A stretch of 64,000 bases of DNA from Streptomyces ortus (GCF_026341275.1 NZ_JAIFZO010000002.1:4432118-4496117), one strand, 5' to 3'; counted from the stretch's first letter, positions 16,309 through 25,408 are shown. A program made the numbers and translations. Notes: generated by a model not told the origin, from the letters alone.

Positions 16309-17280
16309 ATGCCTGCAGTGACCGTCGAGAACCCGCTGACCCTGCCCCGTGTGGCGGCATCGGCAGAGGCCGTCGCCCGTCCCGTGCTCACCGTGACCAC
16401 CGCGCCGAGCGGTTTCGAGGGTGAGGGCTTCCCGGTTCGACGCGCGTTCGCCGGGATCAACTACCGCCACCTGGACCCGTTCATCATGATGGACCAGATG
16501 GGTGAGGTGGAGTACGCGCCGGGAGAGCCGAAGGGCACCCCCTGGCACCCGCACCGCGGCTTCGAGACCGTGACCTACATCATCGACGGCGTCTTCGACC
16601 ACCAGGACTCCAACGGTGGCGGCGGCACGATCACCAACGGCGACACCCAGTGGATGACGGCCGGCTCGGGCCTGCTGCACATCGAGGCCCCGCCGGAGTC
16701 GCTCGTCGTGTCGGGCGGCCTCTTCCACGGCCTCCAGCTCTGGGTGAACCTCCCGGCCAAGGACAAGATGATGGCGCCGCGCTACCAGGACATCCGCGGT
16801 GGTTCGGTCCAGCTGCTCAGCACCGCCGACGGCGGCGCGCTCCTGCGGGTCATCGCCGGTGAGCTGGACGGTCACGAGGGCCCCGGCATCACGCACACGC
16901 CGATCACCATGGTCCACGCGACCGTGGCGCCCGGCGCCGAGCTGACCCTCCCGTGGCGCGAGGACTTCAACGCCCTCGCGTACGTGATGGCCGGCCGCGG
17001 CAGTGTCGGAGCGGAGCGCCGTCCGGTCCACACCGGCCAGACGACCGTCTTCGGCGAGGGCTCCTCGCTCACGATCCGCGCGGACGAGAAGCAGGACGCG
17101 AACACTCCGGACCTGGAGGTCGTCATCCTGGGCGGCCGGCCGATCCGTGAGCCGATGGCCCACTACGGCCCGTTCGTGATGAACACCCGCGACGAGCTCC
17201 AGCAGGCCTTCGAAGACTTCCAGAAGGGCCGCCTGGGCACGGTCCCGGCGGTGCACGGGATGTCCGAGGGCGGGCTCTAG
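16309..17280 (+). CDS. Pirin-family protein
   Basis: Bicupin iron protein, 323 residues, in the redox-sensing pirin family (quercetinase activity is reported for some members). The metal site matches human pirin spacing: H80 and H82 (TPWHPHRGFETVTY), H124 and E126 (SGLLHIEAP). The C-terminal cupin contains LPWREDFNALAYVMAGRGSV. A GGAGG ribosome binding site precedes ATG 16309. In a streptomycete, a pirin has been reported to modulate an acyl-CoA dehydrogenase and so the flux of acyl-CoA into primary and secondary metabolism (recalled). An acyl-CoA dehydrogenase gene lies about 1 kb upstream here. A 28-bp palindrome just upstream is the likely control site. Confidence 0.92.
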   Translation: MPAVTVENPLTLPRVAASAEAVARPVLTVTTAPSGFEGEGFPVRRAFAGINYRHLDPFIMMDQMGEVEYAPGEPKGTPWHPHRGFETVTYIIDGVFDHQDSNGGGGTITNGDTQWMTAGSGLLHIEAPPESLVVSGGLFHGLQLWVNLPAKDKMMAPRYQDIRGGSVQLLSTADGGALLRVIAGELDGHEGPGITHTPITMVHATVAPGAELTLPWREDFNALAYVMAGRGSVGAERRPVHTGQTTVFGEGSSLTIRADEKQDANTPDLEVVILGGRPIREPMAHYGPFVMNTRDELQQAFEDFQKGRLGTVPAVHGMSEGGL

Positions 17281-17310
17281 AGCTCACCGAGCACCTAGCA
17301 GCTCACCCAG

Positions 17311-17359
17311 CATGACGAGAGGGGCCCCGTCCGAACCGGACGGGGCCCCTCTCGTCATG
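17311..17359. terminator. Bidirectional terminator between pirin and the PP2C phosphatase gene
   Basis: A perfect 23-bp stem (17311-17333 with 17337-17359) and 3-base loop lies in the 87-bp gap between convergent genes. The arm is CATGACGAGAGGGGCCCCGT plus CCG; it is unrelated to the recurring intergenic repeat. Confidence 0.88.
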
Positions 17360-17367
17360 CAATCTCG

Positions 17368-19536
17368 TCATGCACCGCTGGTCTCCCCGCCGCCCCCGGA
17401 CCCCTCCTCGTACAGCTCGAACCAGATGCTCTTGCCCTCGCCCCGAGGGTCGACGCCCCATGCGTCGGCGAGCAGTTCGGTGAGGACCAGGCCACGGCCC
17501 GAGGACGCCAGTTCGCCCGGGTGGCGCCGGTGGGGGAGGTCGTCGCTGCCGTCCGTCACCTGGATCCGTATCCGGCGGGTGCCCGCCGCGCCCGTCATCT
17601 CGGCGACGAGCAGCGCGTCCGCGTCCGTGTGGACGAGCACGTTCGTGACCATCTCGGAGACCAGCAGGACTGCCGAGTCGACCTGGTCGACGGAGGGCCA
17701 GTCGTGCAGGAACTCCCGCAACTGCTGCCGTGCCAGCGCGACCTTCTGCGGCTCGGCCTGCGCGACGGTCAGCATCGTGCGCCGCACGGTGGCCCGCGTG
17801 GGCACCGACGCCTCGTCGGGATCGCAGCCCTCCTCCCCCGCCCGGCACAGCAGCAGCACCGCGATGTCGTCCTCGCGACGGTCCGCCAGGGGACCTGTCA
17901 TGTGATGCGAGGAAGGCCCGTGCACGGCCCTGACCAGCGCGTCTGCGAGCTCCTCCATGTCACCGTCATGGCTCTCCAGGATCTTGCGGATCCTCAGCCA
18001 GCCGGTCTCCAGGTCGTGCCCGCCGGTCTCGATCAGCCCGTCCGTGCACATCAGCATGGTCTCGCCGGGCTCCAGCACGAGCCGCGTCGTCGGATAGTCG
18101 GCGTCCGGGTCGATGCCCAGCGGCAGCCCGCCCGCCGTGGGCCGGGTCAGCACGGTCCCGTCCGCCATGCGTATCGCCGGGTCCGGATGCCCGGCCCTGG
18201 CTATCTCCAGCACACCGCTCTCCGGGTCCACCTCCACGTACAGGCAGGTCGCGAAGCGCAGGTCCGCGGTGTCGTCGTCGGAGGTGATCCCGTACAGGAA
18301 GCGTGAGGCGCGGGAGAGGACCGCGTCCGGGCGGTGCCCCTCCGAGGCGTACGCCCGCAGCGCGATCCGCAGCTGGCCCATCAGCCCGGCCGCGCGTACG
18401 TCATGGCCCTGTACGTCGCCGATGACCAGGGCGAAACGGCCGCCCCCGGGGCTGGTCCGCGAGGTGCCGCCGGGCAGCGGGATCATGTCGTACCAGTCGC
18501 CGCCCACCTGGAGCCCGCCGCCCGTGGGCACATACCGGGCGGCGACGCTCATGCCGGGGATCTTGGGACCCAGGGTCGGCAGCATCGAGCGCTGTAGCCC
18601 GTCGGTGAGCTCCCGCTCGGACTCGGTGACCCCGGCCCGCGAGAGAGCCTGCGCCAGCATCCGCGCCACCGTCGTCAGTACGGACCGCTCGTCGGGCGTG
18701 AAGGTGACCGGGTAGGTGAAGGCCGCCATCCAGGCGCCCATCGTGCGCCCCGCCACCGTGAGCGGCAGGAACGCCCAGGACTCCCGGCCGAAGCCCTCGG
18801 CCAGCGGCCAGGCGGCCGGATAACGGCCGCGGTAGTCGTCCGGGGAGGAGAGATAGACCGCGCGGCCGGTGCGGACGACCTCCGCCGCCGGATAGTCCGT
18901 CTCCAGCGCCATGTGCGAGAACGGCTCCTCGTCGCCCGGCTGCTGCCCGAAGTGGCCGATGACGGTGAGCCGGTCGGCCTCCGCGCCGAAGACCGCGAGC
19001 CCGTCCGGCGAGAACCCGGGCATCGACAGGCCGGCCGCGACCCGCAGCACTTCCTCGGTGTTCCGCGCCTCGGCCAGCGCGCGCCCCGCGTCCAGCAGGA
19101 ACGCCTCGCGCGAGCGCCGCCAGTCACCCGTCACGGGCGAACGCGCCGCGGCGCCCGGCGGCGGCTCGGTGACCTCCTGAAGGGTGCCGATCAGCTGGTA
19201 CGCCCCGGTGTCCGGGTCGATCGCGGGCTTGGAACGGCTGCGTACGGTACGGAGCACGCGGCCCTGGTCGTCCATGACCCGCAGCCGCAGCTCGGCGAGC
19301 GTCTTCTCGGCGGCGGCGAGCTGGACGACCCCGTTGACCTCGTTCCAGTCGACGGGGTGGAAACGGGCCCGTACCCCTGCCTCCGTCAGCACGGTCGGCT
19401 GCGAGAGCAGCCCGAGAAGCCGGGCGGCCTCGGCGTCGAGGGTGACCTTCCCGGCGGCGTCGTCCCACCTCCACAGGCCGGTGGCGAGGGTGACGAGGAC
19501 ATCCCCCACGGACGGAAGGGGATCACCTGTGCGCAT
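17368..19536 (-). CDS. PAS-GAF-PP2C (SpoIIE/RsbU-type) phosphatase with C-terminal anti-sigma-type ATPase
   Basis: A 722-residue cytoplasmic signalling protein. The order is a PAS-like domain (about 10-130), GAF (about 145-300), PP2C/SpoIIE phosphatase (about 310-560) and HATPase_c of the RsbW type (about 580-710). Phosphatase metal ligands are recognisable in QVGGDWYDMIPL, VIGDVQGHDVRAA, LMCTDGLIE and REDDIAVLLL. The ATPase has the N-box SEMVTNVLVHTDADALLV and the G-box SGRGLVLTELLAD. Such fusions act in partner-switching cascades that free sigma factors by dephosphorylating an anti-anti-sigma protein while the kinase-like domain binds or rephosphorylates it. Neither sigma nor anti-anti-sigma partner is adjacent. 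It is divergent from aspS with parS in the gap. Confidence 0.9.
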   Translation of the reverse strand: MRTGDPLPSVGDVLVTLATGLWRWDDAAGKVTLDAEAARLLGLLSQPTVLTEAGVRARFHPVDWNEVNGVVQLAAAEKTLAELRLRVMDDQGRVLRTVRSRSKPAIDPDTGAYQLIGTLQEVTEPPPGAAARSPVTGDWRRSREAFLLDAGRALAEARNTEEVLRVAAGLSMPGFSPDGLAVFGAEADRLTVIGHFGQQPGDEEPFSHMALETDYPAAEVVRTGRAVYLSSPDDYRGRYPAAWPLAEGFGRESWAFLPLTVAGRTMGAWMAAFTYPVTFTPDERSVLTTVARMLAQALSRAGVTESERELTDGLQRSMLPTLGPKIPGMSVAARYVPTGGGLQVGGDWYDMIPLPGGTSRTSPGGGRFALVIGDVQGHDVRAAGLMGQLRIALRAYASEGHRPDAVLSRASRFLYGITSDDDTADLRFATCLYVEVDPESGVLEIARAGHPDPAIRMADGTVLTRPTAGGLPLGIDPDADYPTTRLVLEPGETMLMCTDGLIETGGHDLETGWLRIRKILESHDGDMEELADALVRAVHGPSSHHMTGPLADRREDDIAVLLLCRAGEEGCDPDEASVPTRATVRRTMLTVAQAEPQKVALARQQLREFLHDWPSVDQVDSAVLLVSEMVTNVLVHTDADALLVAEMTGAAGTRRIRIQVTDGSDDLPHRRHPGELASSGRGLVLTELLADAWGVDPRGEGKSIWFELYEEGSGGGGETSGA

Positions 19537-19630
19537 TGACCCACTGTATGAACAGGTGAACGAAGGGTGCCACTGCGGCCCCGCGAACTATTGCGGACGG
19601 CGATCACGGGGCGGCCGGTACCCTTGCACG

Positions 19631-19646
19631 TGTTTCACGTGAAACA
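19631..19646. other. parS: parS centromere site (ParB-binding)
   Basis: TGTTTCACGTGAAACA is a perfect 16-bp palindrome and matches the bacterial parS consensus at every position. It is 33 bp upstream of the aspS start codon, in the divergent gap with the PP2C gene. ParB bound here nucleates chromosome condensation and segregation at sporulation. In Streptomyces most parS sites cluster in the few hundred kilobases round oriC, which places this window in the central core. It is the only perfect copy seen in the window. Confidence 0.93.
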
Positions 19647-19678
19647 TGTCCCCGACCGCGAAGACTGGATGAACGACG

Positions 19679-21448
19679 ATGCATCGGTACAGGTCCCACA
19701 CCTGCGGCGAGCTCCGCGCCTCTGACGTCGGCAGCGACGTCCGGCTGAGCGGCTGGCTGCACAATCGGCGCGACCTGGGCGGCATCCTCTTCATCGATCT
19801 GCGCGACCACTACGGCATCACGCAGCTCGTCGCCCGCCCCGGCACTCCCGCGTACGAGGCCCTCGACAAGGTCTCCAAGGAGTCGACCGTCCGCGTCGAC
19901 GGCAAGGTCGTCTCCCGCGGCACGGAGAACGTGAACCCGGAGCTGCCGACCGGTGAGATCGAGGTCGAGGTGAGCGAGGTCGAGCTGCTCGGCGCCGCCG
20001 CCCCGCTGCCCTTCACGATCAACACCGAGGACGGGGTGAACGAGGAGCGGCGCCTTGAGTACCGCTTCCTCGACCTGCGCCGCGAGCGCATGCACCGCAA
20101 CATCCTGCTGCGTACGTCGGTCATCTCCGCCATCCGGCACAAGATGACGGCGCTGGGCTTCAACGAGATGGCGACCCCGATCCTCAGCGCCACCTCCCCC
20201 GAGGGCGCGCGCGACTTCGTCGTCCCCTCCCGTCTGAACCCGGGCCGCTTCTACGCCCTGCCGCAGGCCCCGCAGCAGTTCAAGCAGCTGCTGATGATCT
20301 CGGGCTTCGACCGGTACTTCCAGATCGCGCCCTGCTTCCGTGACGAGGACGCGCGCGCCGACCGCTCGCCGGGTGAGTTCTACCAGCTCGACGTGGAGAT
20401 GTCCTTCGTTGAGCAGGAGGACGTCTTCCAGCCGATCGAGAAGCTCATGACCGAGCTGTTCGAGGAGTTCGGCAACGGCCGGAACGTCACCTCCCCCTTC
20501 CCGCGGATCCCGTTCCGCGAGGCGATGCTGAAGTACGGCTCCGACAAGCCGGACCTGCGGGCCCAGCTGGAGCTCGTCGACATCACCGACGTCTTCCAGG
20601 GCTCGGAGTTCAAGGCCTTCGCGGGCAAGCACGTACGGGCCCTGCCGGTGCCGGACGTGGCCGCACAGTCCCGCAAGTTCTTCGACCAGCTCGGTGACTA
20701 CGCGGTCTCGCAGGGCGCGAAGGGCCTCGCCTGGGTGCGGGTGGCCGAGGACGGCTCGCTGACGGGCCCGATCGCCAAGTTCCTGACCGAGGAGAACGTC
20801 GCCGAGCTGACGAAGCGCCTGTCGCTCGCCCCCGGCCACGCGGTCTTCTTCGGCGCGGGCGAGTTCGACGAGGTCTCCAAGATCATGGGCGCGGTACGCG
20901 TCGAGACCGCCAAGCGCGCCGGGCACTTCGAAGAGGGCGTCTTCCGCTTCTGCTGGATCGTCGACTTCCCGATGTACGAGAAGGACGAGGAGACCGGGAA
21001 GATCGACTTCTCGCACAACCCGTTCTCGATGCCGCAGGGTGGTCTGGAGGCCCTGGAGACCCAGGACCCGCTGGACATCCTGGGCTGGCAGTACGACATC
21101 GTCTGCAACGGTGTCGAGCTGTCCTCCGGCGCCATCCGGAACCACGAGCCGGAGATCATGCTCAAGGCCTTCGAGATCGCCGGCTACGACCGGGAGACGG
21201 TCGAGGAGCAGTTCGCGGGCATGCTGCGCGCGTTCCGCTTCGGCGCCCCTCCGCACGGCGGCATCGCCCCCGGTGTCGACCGCATCGTCATGCTCCTCGC
21301 CGACGAGCCGAACATCCGGGAGACCATCGCGTTCCCGCTGAACGGCAACGCGCAGGACCTGATGATGGGCGCGCCCACCGAGCTGGACGAGACGCGGCTG
21401 CGTGAGCTGCACATCTCGGTACGCAAGCCGGTGAACCCGGCGAAGTAG
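19679..21448 (+). CDS. aspS: Aspartyl-tRNA synthetase
   Basis: Class II synthetase charging tRNA-Asp (and possibly tRNA-Asn, since many actinobacteria lack AsnRS); 589 residues, the bacterial long form. The N-terminal OB-fold anticodon domain (about 1-110; DVRLSGWLHNRRDLGGILFI) is followed by the catalytic core with class II motif 2 (FRDEDARADRSPGEFYQLD), the bacterial GAD insertion domain (about 300-400), and motif 3 (HGGIAPGVDRIVMLL). The ATG is 33 bp after parS, and the ParB complex may influence expression. A 27-bp-stem terminator follows. Confidence 0.97.
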   Translation: MHRYRSHTCGELRASDVGSDVRLSGWLHNRRDLGGILFIDLRDHYGITQLVARPGTPAYEALDKVSKESTVRVDGKVVSRGTENVNPELPTGEIEVEVSEVELLGAAAPLPFTINTEDGVNEERRLEYRFLDLRRERMHRNILLRTSVISAIRHKMTALGFNEMATPILSATSPEGARDFVVPSRLNPGRFYALPQAPQQFKQLLMISGFDRYFQIAPCFRDEDARADRSPGEFYQLDVEMSFVEQEDVFQPIEKLMTELFEEFGNGRNVTSPFPRIPFREAMLKYGSDKPDLRAQLELVDITDVFQGSEFKAFAGKHVRALPVPDVAAQSRKFFDQLGDYAVSQGAKGLAWVRVAEDGSLTGPIAKFLTEENVAELTKRLSLAPGHAVFFGAGEFDEVSKIMGAVRVETAKRAGHFEEGVFRFCWIVDFPMYEKDEETGKIDFSHNPFSMPQGGLEALETQDPLDILGWQYDIVCNGVELSSGAIRNHEPEIMLKAFEIAGYDRETVEEQFAGMLRAFRFGAPPHGGIAPGVDRIVMLLADEPNIRETIAFPLNGNAQDLMMGAPTELDETRLRELHISVRKPVNPAK

Positions 21449-21473
21449 GGCCGTACGCGCGGCTGTGAACGAT

Positions 21474-21530
21474 GAACGACTGTGGGGCGGGGCCACCTTC
21501 AAAGAAGGTGGCCCCGCCCCACAGTCGTTC
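21474..21530. terminator. Strong terminator hairpin after aspS
   Basis: A perfect 27-bp stem (21474-21500 with 21504-21530) with an AAA loop. It lies between convergent aspS and the HycA-like gene and can serve both. It is the longest perfect hairpin seen in the window. Confidence 0.9.
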
Positions 21531-21565
21531 ACTGCCCGGGCCCGGAGGCGCCTGCGGCGGAGTGC

Positions 21566-22042
21566 TCAGGTGTCGTACGTGCCGTCCCAAGGCGGGCCGA
21601 AGCCCAGCTGGTCCGGGTAGAGCTCGGCCCACGGCTCGCCGTCGTCCTCACCGGTCAGCAGGCCGAACAGCACGCCGTCGCGGGTGAGCCGGAAGGGCTG
21701 GACCGCGATGTCCGTGTACCGGCGCCGGGGGAGGCTCCGGAGCAGCTTCGCGAGATGGGCCTGTGCCTGGGCGAGGACCGAGTCGGGCCCGTGGGGGTTG
21801 CGTTGCTGCTCGGCCCAGCTACCGGCGCACCAGATCTCCGAGTCGCGGTGACGGCCCTCTGTATCGAAGGTGTGCAGCACCGTGAAGAGCCGTTTGTGCT
21901 CTTCCCAGCCGTCGTCGGGGCGGTAATCCTCGGGGAAGGCGTAGGTGACCGACCCCAGGAATTGCCCCTCCGCGTAGTGACCGACGGCATCGGTGCGGTG
22001 GCGCGGCTCGTACGTGATCGGGATGACCTGGGGAACTGCCAT
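21566..22042 (-). CDS. HycA-like conserved protein of unknown function
   Basis: A 158-residue protein beginning MAVPQVIPITYEP and ending AELYPDQLGFGPPWDGTYDT. This pattern is shared by streptomycete proteins commonly annotated as formate hydrogenlyase regulatory protein HycA, a name that almost certainly does not describe the function because no formate hydrogenlyase genes are present. It contains a conserved central block (WEEHKRLFTVLHTFDTEGRH, then IWCAGSW). The start is ATG 22042; upstream in-frame ATGs at 22072 and 22108 are possible, and none has a clear ribosome binding site. It is convergent with aspS. Confidence 0.6.
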   Translation of the reverse strand: MAVPQVIPITYEPRHRTDAVGHYAEGQFLGSVTYAFPEDYRPDDGWEEHKRLFTVLHTFDTEGRHRDSEIWCAGSWAEQQRNPHGPDSVLAQAQAHLAKLLRSLPRRRYTDIAVQPFRLTRDGVLFGLLTGEDDGEPWAELYPDQLGFGPPWDGTYDT

Positions 22043-22175
22043 GACGAAACCATACGGATGAATCGTGCACATGCCAGGAGCGGGGTCCCGTAACGGGGGC
22101 GCCCCCACGGGGCGTTATGGCTTCGTTATTCGCTGAGTCAGAACCCAACACCTCGCGTATTCCCTCTTGATACTC

Positions 22176-23093
22176 ATGACCATGATCAACCGCCGCGCGA
22201 CCAAGCCGTCCCCGACCGCGAGATCAGGCCGCCGTCGCAGGGGCTCCGCGGGCGCTAACGGTGGCAACGGCGGCAACGGCGGCAGGGGAAAGGGCCCCCT
22301 GTTGTGGGGCCTGGCGGCGCTGGCGGTGTTATCGGCGGCGGCGCTGGCGGTGAACGGGGGGACGCCGGCGGCTTCCAGCTCCAGCGGTACATCCGACCGC
22401 GAACCGGAGGCGACGGGCGAGAAGTCGAACCGGCCCTCGCCCGAGAGCAAGCCCAGCGCGACCCCCGGAAACGAGGAGTCCCCGGACTCGGTCTCGTCCC
22501 CTTCCCTCTCCCCCTCCCCTTCGATCCCCGCGTCGGGGCCCGGGACGTTCACCACGGCCGGCGGCGGCAGCGGGACGGTCGGAAAAGGCGCCCGCACCCT
22601 GCGCTACAAGGTCGTCGTCGAGAAGGGTCTCGCGCAGTCGGCGACGGACGTGGCGGGCCAGGTGGAGGAGATACTGGCGGACCGGCGAGGCTGGACGGCC
22701 GACGGCAGGTCGGGCTTCAAGCGGGTGTCGACAGGTACGGCCGACTTCGTCGTACGGCTCGCCACTCCGGGGACGGTGGACGAGATCTGCGGTCGCTACG
22801 GCCTGCGGACCCGCGGCGAGGTCAACTGCAGCGTGGGCAAGGACGTGGTGGTCAACCTCAAGCGCTGGCTGCTGGCGACCCCGGTCTACGCCGACGACGT
22901 GGACGCCTACCGCGCCCTCATCATCAACCACGAGGTCGGCCACTTCCTCGGCCACGGCCACGTGACGTGCCCCGGAGCGGGCAAACCGGCCCCGGCGATG
23001 ATGCAACAGATCAAGGGGATGCGGGGTTGCACGCCGAACGTGTGGCCGTACGACGCGAAGGGGCGGTTGGTCACGGGGCCCGCGGTGCCGTGA
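22176..23093 (+). CDS. DUF3152 protein, membrane-anchored metzincin-like putative protease
   Basis: About 305 residues. A basic N-terminus and Gly/Asn-rich patch precede one transmembrane helix (LLWGLAALAVLSAAALAV, about 43-60). A Ser/Pro/Glu-rich spacer follows, then a DUF3152 domain (about 140-300). The domain carries the zinc motif HEVGHFLGHGH (HExxHxxGxxH), so an exported metalloprotease fold is likely, although family activity is unproven. Codon 22329-22331 is TTA, rare in Streptomyces and dependent on the bldA tRNA, so translation may be developmentally controlled. Start uncertain between ATG 22176 and ATG 22182. Its 3' side is the insertion point of the IS630 elements. Confidence 0.8.
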   Translation: MTMINRRATKPSPTARSGRRRRGSAGANGGNGGNGGRGKGPLLWGLAALAVLSAAALAVNGGTPAASSSSGTSDREPEATGEKSNRPSPESKPSATPGNEESPDSVSSPSLSPSPSIPASGPGTFTTAGGGSGTVGKGARTLRYKVVVEKGLAQSATDVAGQVEEILADRRGWTADGRSGFKRVSTGTADFVVRLATPGTVDEICGRYGLRTRGEVNCSVGKDVVVNLKRWLLATPVYADDVDAYRALIINHEVGHFLGHGHVTCPGAGKPAPAMMQQIKGMRGCTPNVWPYDAKGRLVTGPAVP

Positions 23094-23229
23094 GCATCGG
23101 CGGACCTGGGACCCGGCCCGCTGCCGGAACAGCGAGCCGGAACAGCGACACATGGAAACGATCATGATTGTTGCCGTTGGGTAAAACCGCCATGTGCTCC
23201 GCTGCCGCCCACGACCTGCTGGAGTACTA

Positions 23230-24645
23230 GTGTGATGCGCCAGAAATCCTGTTGATTAGTTCTGCTGTGTTTTTTGACCGGTAGTTCCGACTTTGGCGAG
23301 GTAGTCGACGAGGGAGTTGAGGATCTCGTCGGCTGTCTTGGTCCAGGTGAACGGCCGTGGGTTCTTGTTCCAGTTGTCGATCCATACGGTGATGTCGTCC
23401 TCGAGTGCCTTCACCGAGGTGTGGACGCCGCGGCGGATGAGCTTGTCGGTCAGCAGGCCGAACCACCGCTCGACCTGGTTCATCCAGGAGGAGCCGGTGG
23501 GGGTGAAGTGGACGTGGAAGCGAGGGTGTTTGCCAAGCCACGTCCTGATCTCGGCGGTGTTGTGGGTGGCGTAGTTGTCGCAGACGAGGTGCACGTCGAG
23601 GTCGGCGGGCACCGCCTTGTCGATCCGGATCAGGAACTTCTTGAATTCGATGGCCCGGTGGCGGCGGTGCAGTGCTGATATGACGGTGCCGTCGGCGATG
23701 TTGAACGCGGCGAACAGGCTGGTGATGCCGTGCCGGTAATAGTCGTGGGTGCGGCGTTCGGGCATGCCCGGCATCATCGGCAGCACCGGCTGCGAGCGGT
23801 CCAGTGCCTGGATCTGGGACTTCTCGTCCACGCAGAGCACGACCGCCTTCTCGGGCGGGTGGTGGTACAAACCGACCACGTCGACGACCTTGGCGACGAA
23901 CTGCGGATCGGTGGACAGCTTGAAGGAGTCCTGCAGGTGGGGCTTGAGGTCGAACCGTTTCCAGATGCGCCCGATCGTGGACTTCGACAGCCCGGTGCGC
24001 TGGGCCATGGAGGCCCGTGACCAGTGCGTGTCCTGGCCCGGGACCGACTCCAAAGTGGCCACGACAATCTCCTCGACCTGGTCGAGGAGGATTGAAGGCG
24101 GCCGACCCGAGCGCGGCTCGTCCTGCAGACCATCGAGGCGATGTGCGAGGAACCGGGCCCGCCAGCGGTCTACGGTCGACCTGTCGACGCCGAGGTCGGC
24201 CGCGGCCTGCTGATTCGTGCCGCCCTCCGCGCAGCGCAGCACGATCTTGGCTCGCAACGCCAGGAACTGGGCGGTCTTCGCCTGCCGCGCCCACTGCTGC
24301 AGCTGCCTGCGCTCGGCATCGTCCAAGACCAGGTCGGCCTTCGGCCGGCCGATCCAGCCGGCGTCCTCAAGCCCGGCCATCCGCTGGGCGGCGAAGGCCC
24401 TACGCCACTTGCTTACCGTCTTGGCCTGGACCCCGACGACCCGCGCCACAGCCGCATTCGACATGCCCTCAGCACACGCCAGGATGATGCGGGCCTTCTC
24501 GGCCGAACGCCGGTGCGGCCGTTCCGTCCAGCTCACCAACTCGAGGCGCTCGGCCTCGGACAGCGTGATCTCCACAGCAGAGGGCCCCGGATGCGACATG
24601 CCAACAGGGTAGTAACTAATCAACAGGATTTCTGGCGCATCACAC
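23230..24645. mobile_element. IS630-family insertion sequence A, complete
   Basis: A 1416-bp element bounded by perfect inverted repeats: about 32 bp starting GTGTGATGCGCCAGAAATCC at 23230 and its exact complement ending at 24645. It is flanked by TA on both sides (23228-23229 and 24646-24647), the IS630/Tc1 target duplication. It encodes one intact transposase. The right TA is also the left TA of the neighbouring element B, so A inserted at the edge of B or the reverse. Perfect ends and an intact gene suggest recent arrival and possible activity. Confidence 0.93.
23256..24599 (-). CDS. IS630-family transposase
   Basis: DDE-type transposase, 447 residues, for cut-and-paste movement of element A at TA sites. 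Two N-terminal HTH regions are visible (MSNAAVARVVGVQAKTVSKW; TNQQAAADLGVDRSTVDRWR), then a third helix-turn segment (TGLSKSTIGRIWKRF). Catalytic acidic residues lie in LCVDEKSQIQALD, HLVCDNYATHN and SWMNQVERWFG, the IS630 D-D-E pattern. It starts at ATG 24599 rather than the upstream TTG/ATG inside the terminal repeat. The frame is complete and uninterrupted. Confidence 0.93.
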   Translation of the reverse strand: MSHPGPSAVEITLSEAERLELVSWTERPHRRSAEKARIILACAEGMSNAAVARVVGVQAKTVSKWRRAFAAQRMAGLEDAGWIGRPKADLVLDDAERRQLQQWARQAKTAQFLALRAKIVLRCAEGGTNQQAAADLGVDRSTVDRWRARFLAHRLDGLQDEPRSGRPPSILLDQVEEIVVATLESVPGQDTHWSRASMAQRTGLSKSTIGRIWKRFDLKPHLQDSFKLSTDPQFVAKVVDVVGLYHHPPEKAVVLCVDEKSQIQALDRSQPVLPMMPGMPERRTHDYYRHGITSLFAAFNIADGTVISALHRRHRAIEFKKFLIRIDKAVPADLDVHLVCDNYATHNTAEIRTWLGKHPRFHVHFTPTGSSWMNQVERWFGLLTDKLIRRGVHTSVKALEDDITVWIDNWNKNPRPFTWTKTADEILNSLVDYLAKVGTTGQKTQQN

Positions 24646-24737
24646 TAGTGCTCTGACCGCATACCTTCGCCGGGTTGGGCGGGTGTGGGGCCATTAATGC
24701 CAGCTATCTGGCCGAGGCATCCGCCTATGCTCGGCTC

Positions 24738-25379
24738 GTGCAGCCGCTTTCCGACCGTAGCAATCCGTTGATCACGGCGTTCCCAGCCGAGCTTGCAAGC
24801 GATGCCGAGGCAGTCCTGGCGGTGATGCCTGATTCTCGGCTCCAGCCGCATGCCTCGTTCTCGGTCACGGTCGAGGGCCAGCAGGTTTTGATCCCCGGCC
24901 GCCTCTACAACGACGAGCCGCCAACTGACAGGGTGGCGTCGCTTTCGTCGCGCCAACAACAGCTTCTGCACTGCCTGTACTCAAGGCACTGCGACGGCAT
25001 GGTCAGGCAGCGCCACCTGGAGAAGGTCGTTGGCTCCACGGACCCATGGTCCGTCCCCTTAGTCGTGCAGCTAGTTGGCGAGTACGTCTTGGAGATCCTG
25101 GTCGTCATCTGCGATGAGCTCCGTGATCTCGCCACGCCCGGCACCTGCGGCCACCTCGCTTACGGGCAGTTCCTCGTGGACAACCCTGACTTCTTCGCGC
25201 GCATTCAACGGCGGGTGGTGAGCTACTGGAGCTGCTACTACCGCGGCACCCACGCGAGCTTTCGGGGCTACCCGGGGTGCACGATTCTTGACCTCCTGCG
25301 GTCTGCCGCCTCCGACAGAGCAGGACATCCCTGGCCCAACCTCGCTCCAGCCGGCGCCAGGGTGGACGGCTACTGCTAG
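24738..25379 (+). CDS. Conserved hypothetical passenger protein of element B
   Basis: A 213-residue protein without recognised catalytic motifs. A conserved-looking core reads LLHCLYSRHCDGMVRQRHLE, PFVVQL-like PLVVQLVGEYVLEI, and FARIQRRVVSYWSCYYRGTH. From memory, similar stand-alone hypothetical proteins exist in Streptomyces genomes, in which this central block is the best conserved. Start GTG 24738: a -10-like TATGCT is centred about 10 bases upstream and no ribosome binding site is seen, so it may be leaderless. Codon 25059-25061 is TTA (bldA-dependent). It is convergent with the broken transposase and enclosed by element B ends, so it moves, or moved, with the element. Confidence 0.65.
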   Translation: MQPLSDRSNPLITAFPAELASDAEAVLAVMPDSRLQPHASFSVTVEGQQVLIPGRLYNDEPPTDRVASLSSRQQQLLHCLYSRHCDGMVRQRHLEKVVGSTDPWSVPLVVQLVGEYVLEILVVICDELRDLATPGTCGHLAYGQFLVDNPDFFARIQRRVVSYWSCYYRGTHASFRGYPGCTILDLLRSAASDRAGHPWPNLAPAGARVDGYC

Positions 25380-25408
25380 GACCCGACCGGGCGAGGTCGC
25401 CGGGCTGG

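Noticed and set aside
23094..23227. Possible gene remnant or tRNA left of IS630 element A
   Set aside because: No cloverleaf and no open frame of useful length. It reads as ordinary intergenic DNA continuing from the unoccupied insertion site.
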